From an uncultured Senegalimassilia sp. (GTDB lineage Bacteria > Actinomycetota > Coriobacteriia > Coriobacteriales > Eggerthellaceae): 8,453 bases of DNA. A model generated the notes under the pieces. That model was not told the origin of the DNA, did not search any database, and saw only the letters and a program-made list of their open reading frames with translations. Of this stretch, positions 5,239-8,453 are shown in pieces (position 1 is the stretch's first letter; each line of letters opens with the position of its first letter). The position numbers were made by a program, and so were the translations under genes. The stretch is taken from contig CAKUJT010000101.1 of assembly GCA_934661765.1 (NCBI GenBank), positions 1 to 8,453 on the forward strand, written 5' to 3'.

Positions 5239-7009
5239 ATCCCACCGAAGGCTCCTGCTCCCGGTGCAGCGCCAGGGGCAGCAGCAGCGGAAAGGCCGCA
5301 AATACAGGATACGCATACCGGAATTCCGCAAACACCGGCGTTCCCAGCCACAAACCCCCAAGAATCACCAGCAGCGGAATGTATACCGGCCATTCCTTCC
5401 GCTTTCCGGAAAGCGTCATTGAGAACAGGAAAATCGTCAGCCACACATGCAGCCCAATACTCTGAGGTGGTTCAAAGAGCCGGCTTTCTCTCGTAAACAT
5501 ACAATATGCCTTCACTAGGTTGTGGATCGGGTTGCTTTGGCGTGGCATACAGATGCCGAAATCATTGTCCGATACATATTCTGCGTAAATATAATAATCA
5601 TATCCGGCATTCCAGTATCCCTTGGTCTCTTCGATCCAAGCCTCCAGATACTGACGGGGATACCGATGTTCAAGATTCAACCAAAGCTTCAGATATTCCT
5701 GCCAGTGCCCACGGATCACATGGATGCCATCATAGCTCTTGATGAGAATGGCATCTTTCATCTGATCCGAGCAGTTGGGATCATATTCTGTCGGGATCAC
5801 CGAGCGATCCACAACGGCATCCAGCAGTTCGGTCTGTTCCTGCGTCAACTCTCCGCCCTCAACGATCACCCGGGAGACCTGCTGAATGGGAAGCGACAAC
5901 GCCTCCAGCATATTGGTCTTTTGCACACCCATCATCGAAAGCAGAGGATTGAGCATGACCCAGGTCAGTATCAGACAAGAAATTCCGGAAAACAACATTT
6001 TGCGGTTGTGTTTCCACAGAAACGGCGTGATGATTCCCAGCATTACCAGAATCACAAACCAACCGTTTGTCCGCATCAAGCAGCTGCCGATCAAGCCCAG
6101 GCAGAACATTCCGTAATTCAAGCACGTGTTCTTTCCCACCCAGTCAAGGATGCGGATCATAGCCGTGATCATCAAAAGGATTGAAAGACTGAAGGGAACA
6201 TCCTTCCACATGGTACAGCTGTAGGTAAAATGGTTTGGCAGGATCAGATACATTCCCATAGACACATAAAGCCAGACCTTTGGGATACCACGCTGATATA
6301 GCGTCACCCCTGCATAAGCAAAGCAGGCCGCCATAAAGCAGGACTGCACAAAGCTGTAGGTTGCTGCTGCGGCGTTTACGGAGCCAAACAGGTGATACCC
6401 TGCCGACATGCACAAATGAATCAGCTGGGTGTGCCAATACGGATGATTGTTTATATACTGGCCAGTATAGGTCTGAATAATCTGGCCCACGGAATCACTG
6501 GTAACACTTCCCGGATATACCACAAAAAGCAAATAAACAAGATACTGTGCCAGAAACAAAGAAAATAGGCTGAAAAATACAATCGTTGGCTTATCCCTGT
6601 CACAATCTGACAAGATTTTTTTCGGATAGCGAACAAGGATCGCCGTTTGGGTATGGTATGCAACTACAATGCCGCCCAGGTAGGTGGCAACGGCATTATA
6701 GCAATTGAGAAATCTGTTTGTATCGGCGGATACGGTACTCGAATCCCGAACTACCTGAAAAAGAGGGTAATTTGCCAGGACGACAGCCAGGGAAAACAGA
6801 ACTGACAGCAATGCCACGGCCTTTTTTCCCTGCTTTACGCAGGATCGGTTTCGGTAGTTATCATAAGTACTGACAACTGCCACCACAGTACACAGTGCAT
6901 AGACACTGACGTAAGCATCTGTCAGCGCAAGATTGCTCATCCAGGATACGATCAGCAACAGCTGCAACAGAAACCAGACACGCCGACCCATTCCTCTGTC
7001 TTGATTCAC
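5237..7009 (-). CDS. Large polytopic membrane protein, DUF6020 / GT-C-like glycosyltransferase group
   Basis: From the preferred GTG start the protein has 590 residues and about 12-14 hydrophobic segments, so it lies in the cytoplasmic membrane. Features resemble DUF6020-type and other GT-C-like proteins: a first extracytoplasmic loop with PGSVTSDSVGQ (166-176) and NHPYWHT (188-194), then WKDVPF (268-273) and MRTNGWF (312-318). A largely soluble stretch at about 370-500 separates the last segments. GT-C enzymes move sugars from lipid carriers onto cell-surface acceptors; activity here is inferred from resemblance only. An ATG 18 bases further upstream (7025-7027) is open but has no ribosome binding site, whereas AAGGAGGGG lies 8 bases before the GTG at 7007-7009. 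It is divergent from the XRE regulator gene and shares its control region. Confidence 0.8.
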   Translation of the reverse strand: MNQDRGMGRRVWFLLQLLLIVSWMSNLALTDAYVSVYALCTVVAVVSTYDNYRNRSCVKQGKKAVALLSVLFSLAVVLANYPLFQVVRDSSTVSADTNRFLNCYNAVATYLGGIVVAYHTQTAILVRYPKKILSDCDRDKPTIVFFSLFSLFLAQYLVYLLFVVYPGSVTSDSVGQIIQTYTGQYINNHPYWHTQLIHLCMSAGYHLFGSVNAAAATYSFVQSCFMAACFAYAGVTLYQRGIPKVWLYVSMGMYLILPNHFTYSCTMWKDVPFSLSILLMITAMIRILDWVGKNTCLNYGMFCLGLIGSCLMRTNGWFVILVMLGIITPFLWKHNRKMLFSGISCLILTWVMLNPLLSMMGVQKTNMLEALSLPIQQVSRVIVEGGELTQEQTELLDAVVDRSVIPTEYDPNCSDQMKDAILIKSYDGIHVIRGHWQEYLKLWLNLEHRYPRQYLEAWIEETKGYWNAGYDYYIYAEYVSDNDFGICMPRQSNPIHNLVKAYCMFTRESRLFEPPQSIGLHVWLTIFLFSMTLSGKRKEWPVYIPLLVILGGLWLGTPVFAEFRYAYPVFAAFPLLLPLALHREQEPSVG

Positions 7010-7076
7010 TGCACTCCCCTCCTTCATAAAACGAAATAAACTGTATAGGCAGTTAATAGCCTACTCAGTTTATGTG

Positions 7077-7105
7077 ATCATATCAAAAATGCCTATATAA
7101 TTCAA
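7077..7105 (-). promoter_or_regulatory. Promoter of the membrane protein gene
   Basis: TTGAAT (7100-7105) and TATGAT (7077-7082) on the minus strand are separated by exactly 17 bases. The start would fall near 7070, leaving about 60 bases of leader before the GTG, which includes one inverted TAGGC/GCCTA pair. Confidence 0.65.
7096..7101 (+). promoter_or_regulatory. Probable -10 box of the XRE regulator gene
   Basis: A perfect TATAAT lies 35 bases before the regulator ATG, but the sequence 16-18 bases upstream has no good -35 match, as expected for a promoter that is weak or needs help. It overlaps the -35 box of the divergent promoter by two bases, so the two could compete. Confidence 0.4.
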
Positions 7106-7136
7106 GTATATTTTCACTATATAGGCGGTGATTTCG

Positions 7137-7469
7137 ATGGATTACTACAAAATCGGGCAGAAGATACGCAAAAGCCGTAAGGCACATGGACTGTCCCAGG
7201 AGGAATTGGCGGAAAAGGTCGGCATCTCCACCACCCACATGAGCCACATCGAAACGGGCAATACCAAGTTAAGCCTGCCGGTGTTCGTGGATATTGCCGC
7301 CGCTCTGGAAATCCGCACCGATGACCTGTTGGATCCTCCCGCCATCGCCACCACCAGCACGTCCCTTGACGAAATTGCCGCCGTACTGGAACGCTGCACC
7401 GCACAGGAAGCCAAGGTCATAGCCGATATGGTAAAGGCAGCTAAAATTTCAATGGATAAGTATTTCTAA
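7137..7469 (+). CDS. Cro/CI-type (XRE family) transcriptional regulator
   Basis: This is a small DNA-binding protein of 110 residues. The N-terminal two-thirds is a complete HTH_3 domain: IGQKIRKSRKAHGLSQEELAEKVGIS-type sequence at about residues 5-30, recognition helix STTHMSHIETG, then SLPVFVDIAAALEI (about 46-59) and DDLL. The last 40 residues are a likely helical tail (SLDEIAAVLERCTAQEAKVIADMVKAA) that may serve dimerisation; no sensor or enzyme domain is visible. ATG at 7137 is chosen over an upstream GTG (7128) because AGGCGGTGA sits 8 bases before it and covers the GTG. The gene is divergent from the membrane protein gene with shared operator-like repeats, so auto-regulation and control of the neighbour are likely. 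No clear terminator follows on the plus strand. Confidence 0.9.
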   Translation: MDYYKIGQKIRKSRKAHGLSQEELAEKVGISTTHMSHIETGNTKLSLPVFVDIAAALEIRTDDLLDPPAIATTSTSLDEIAAVLERCTAQEAKVIADMVKAAKISMDKYF

Positions 7470-7481
7470 AGCCGGGCAACG

Positions 7482-7510
7482 TTTCCTCTTTCCCTTTGGC
7501 ATGATACAAT
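7482..7510 (+). promoter_or_regulatory. Possible extended -10 promoter downstream of the XRE gene
   Basis: TGATACAAT (7502-7510) is a TGn extended -10 element with five of six matches in the hexamer. A poor -35 (TTTCCT) is 17 bases upstream. It points into the 7520-7800 gene-free stretch and no plus-strand product is recognisable there, so it may be fortuitous. Confidence 0.25.
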
Positions 7511-7568
7511 GAAGAAAACACCTCAATGTGGGAAAGCGTGAAAAGGTAAGCGCCCAATCATCCGCCGC

Positions 7569-7602
7569 AAAAAAATCGGCAGGCCTATGACTTGGGCCTG
7601 CC
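7569..7602 (-). terminator. Strong minus-strand terminator with no obvious gene upstream
   Basis: GGCAGGCC and GGCCTGCC form a perfect 8-bp stem with a nine-base loop. On the minus strand it is followed after GA by seven T. The nearest minus-strand genes upstream are the rRNA operon, which already has its own terminator 200 bases earlier, so it either backs up that terminator or ends a separate small RNA. Confidence 0.8.
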
Positions 7603-7790
7603 TGTTAATCGAGATGGTATTCACATAAGCTGCGGTCAGGGGATCAGCGACTCCAGTTCCAGTGAGAATGGGTTTTGGCGAGACATGGAAGCTGTAGCAA
7701 TATGTGCTGGAGAAGAATATAGCCGTTCCCTGTTCAATTAGGTGGGGGTATTATATGCTTCCCTGACTCCGTTTGGGCACAGTTCCAAAA
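7603..7790 (-). ncRNA. Candidate structured small RNA between the rRNA terminator and the orphan terminator (unrecognised)
   Basis: There is no ORF here. On the minus strand GTCAGGG near the 5' end can pair with CCCTGAC about 110 bases later; inside that, CTCCAG pairs with CTGGAG, and TTCCA with TGGAA within it. This gives a long, nested, interrupted rod, and the segment ends at a strong terminator. A perfect TATAAT on the minus strand (7750-7755) lies inside it, with a poor -35; a start from it would give about 175 bases but lose the outermost GTCAGGG pairing partner. Size and rod shape recall 6S RNA, but I do not recognise its conserved sequence. It may instead be plain spacer. Confidence 0.3.
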
Positions 7791-7796
7791 AAACAG

Positions 7797-7830
7797 CAAC
7801 AAAAAAGCCTCAACCTTTCGGTTGAGGCTT
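7797..7830 (-). terminator. Terminator of the rRNA operon
   Basis: AAGCCTCAACC and GGTTGAGGCTT form an 11-bp stem with a GAAA (GNRA) loop on the minus strand, followed by a run of T. It begins 3 bases beyond the 3' end of the 5S rRNA gene. Confidence 0.93.
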
Positions 7831-7832
7831 GT

Positions 7833-7947
7833 GTTCGCGTTACTTATCTTCCCGGGCAGTTACCCGCCAAGTATTGTCAGCGCACATGAGCTTAACTTCT
7901 GTGTTCGGGATGGGAACAGGTGGACCCTCATGGCAATCAACACGAAC
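7833..7947 (-). rRNA. rrf: 5S ribosomal RNA
   Basis: The minus strand contains the conserved 5S segment CCCATCCCGAACACAGAAG followed by TTAAGC. GTTCGTG at the 5' end pairs with CGCGAAC at the 3' end as helix I, giving a 115-base molecule, normal for 5S. It is the last gene of the rRNA operon, after 23S and tRNA-Lys, and directly precedes the terminator. End positions rest on the helix I pairing and could be off by a base or two. Confidence 0.93.
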
Positions 7948-8006
7948 TTATGTAGATGGCTCATCACCATCATTATGTCAAATGCTTGCGCATCTAACCG
8001 CTTTTT

Positions 8007-8082
8007 TGGTGCACCTTCAGGGACTCGAACCCGGGACCCACTGATTAAGAGTCAGTTGCTCTACCAACTGAGCTAAAGGTGC
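8007..8082 (-). tRNA. tRNA-Lys, anticodon CUU, inside the rRNA operon
   Basis: GCACCTT pairs with AAGGTGC as acceptor stem. The anticodon loop CTCTTAA between ACTGA and TCAGT gives CUU, reading AAG. CCA is encoded. The T stem (CCGGG with CCCTG) holds one C-U mismatch at positions 50-64, where the UUU lysine tRNA in this window has A-U. It lies between the 23S and 5S genes, so it is cut from the rRNA precursor. Confidence 0.96.
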
Positions 8083-8169
8083 AGATCCTTTTTCATGCAC
8101 CCTGAAAACTGAACACTGTTACTTCTTCTGCAATTTCAGATCCGGCTGTTTTCACTGAGCCTGCGCTTT
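8083..8169 (-). other. Spacer between 23S rRNA and tRNA-Lys
   Basis: This 87-base transcribed spacer has no gene. It contains AGTTTTCAGGGTGCATG on the minus strand, the kind of sequence often found just beyond Gram-positive 23S and 16S genes and removed during rRNA processing. Confidence 0.5.
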
Positions 8170-8453
8170 GGTCAAGCTTTCGGCTTATTAGTATCAGTCA
8201 GCTACACACATTGCTGTGCTTCCACCTCTGACCTATCAACGACATAGTCTACGTCGAGCCTCAGTGGAGATCTTATCTTAGGGAGAGTTTCACGCTTAGA
8301 TGCCTTCAGCGTTTATCTCGTCCGCACGTAGCTACCCAGCCATGCCCTTGGCAGAACAACTGGTACACCAGAGGTGCGTCCAACCCGGTCCTCTCGTACT
8401 AAGGTCAGCTCCCTTCAAATCTCCTACGCCCGCAACAGATAGGGACCGAACTG
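8170..8453 (-). rRNA. rrl: 23S ribosomal RNA, 3' end (partial, cut by the window edge)
   Basis: On the minus strand the segment carries conserved domain VI sequence, including the sarcin-ricin loop core AGTACGAGAGGACCGG (8386-8401), which binds elongation factors. It ends at AAGCTTGACC, the typical Gram-positive 23S 3' end. Only about the last 284 of some 2900 bases are present. It is transcribed leftwards into tRNA-Lys and 5S. The exact mature 3' end is approximate. Confidence 0.95.

Larger units (their letters stand above)
7044..7126. promoter_or_regulatory. Repeated TATAGGC/GCCTATA half-sites: probable operators of the divergent pair
   Basis: TATAGGC occurs at 7044-7050 and 7120-7126, and its complement at 7091-7097, with a further GCCTA at 7059-7063. 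They form two inverted pairs: TAGGC to GCCTA across 8 bases (7046-7063), and the perfect 9-bp pair GCCTATATA to TATATAGGC across 18 bases (7091-7126). One copy lies between the -35 and -10 boxes of the minus-strand promoter and overlaps the plus-strand -10 box; another overlaps the regulator's ribosome binding site. This placement suits binding by the adjacent XRE protein; the binding itself is inference. Confidence 0.55.

Noticed and set aside
5522..6184. A 220-codon plus-strand frame opposite the membrane protein gene
   Set aside because: Antisense shadow; the minus-strand frame has 590 codons, clear membrane segments and a good ribosome binding site.
7025..7027. ATG start for the membrane protein, six codons before the chosen GTG
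   Set aside because: No ribosome binding site precedes the ATG, while AAGGAGGGG is correctly spaced for the GTG.
7822..8076. Open frames across 5S rRNA and tRNA-Lys
   Set aside because: They cover structural RNA genes on the opposite strand; such frames are often wrongly annotated as small hypothetical proteins.

Overview
The window looks like a moderately GC-rich Gram-positive anaerobe of the class Clostridia, probably an Oscillospiraceae/Ruminococcaceae-type gut bacterium. The basis is indirect: strong AGGAGG-type ribosome binding sites, CCA-encoding tRNA genes, a lipoprotein-type solute-binding protein, the style of the rRNA operon, and a GGGCGGC(T)ATC(A)GCCGCCC repeat of a kind I associate with such genomes. 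I did not assign a species.

Layout, left to right; almost everything is transcribed right to left (minus strand). (1) 1-3156: an ABC importer operon of the NitT/TauT (nitrate/sulfonate/thiamine-precursor) type in the order permease, ATPase, lipoprotein substrate-binding protein, closed by a hairpin terminator at the window's left edge. The substrate cannot be read from sequence. A promoter and a structured leader lie in front of it (3181-3266). (2) 3320-3948: the 3' stump and terminator of a second, decayed substrate-binding protein gene. Its reading frame is interrupted by a 455-bp non-autonomous MITE-like element flanked by TA, which carries nested inverted repeats and perfect hairpins. (3) 4098-4868: a PHP-family histidinol-phosphatase-like enzyme. 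(4) 4922-5189: a two-tRNA operon (Gln-UUG then Lys-UUU) with a near-consensus promoter and a strong terminator. (5) 5209-7009: a large polytopic membrane protein resembling the DUF6020/GT-C-like glycosyltransferase group, divergently arranged from (6) 7137-7469, a small Cro/CI-type (XRE) regulator on the plus strand. Their shared intergenic region has overlapping promoters and repeated TATAGGC/GCCTATA half-sites. (7) 7470-7800: no protein gene; it holds a strong minus-strand terminator and a self-complementary segment that may be an unrecognised small RNA. (8) 7797-8453: the distal end of an rRNA operon on the minus strand: 23S rRNA 3' end, tRNA-Lys(CUU), 5S rRNA, terminator.

The three importer proteins would act together: lipoprotein captures substrate outside the membrane, permease forms the channel, ATPase drives transport. 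The XRE regulator probably controls itself and the divergent membrane protein. The most noteworthy parts are the MITE insertion into the relic binding-protein gene, the divergent operator region, and the possible small RNA downstream of the rRNA operon. I found no clear new defence or mobile system.
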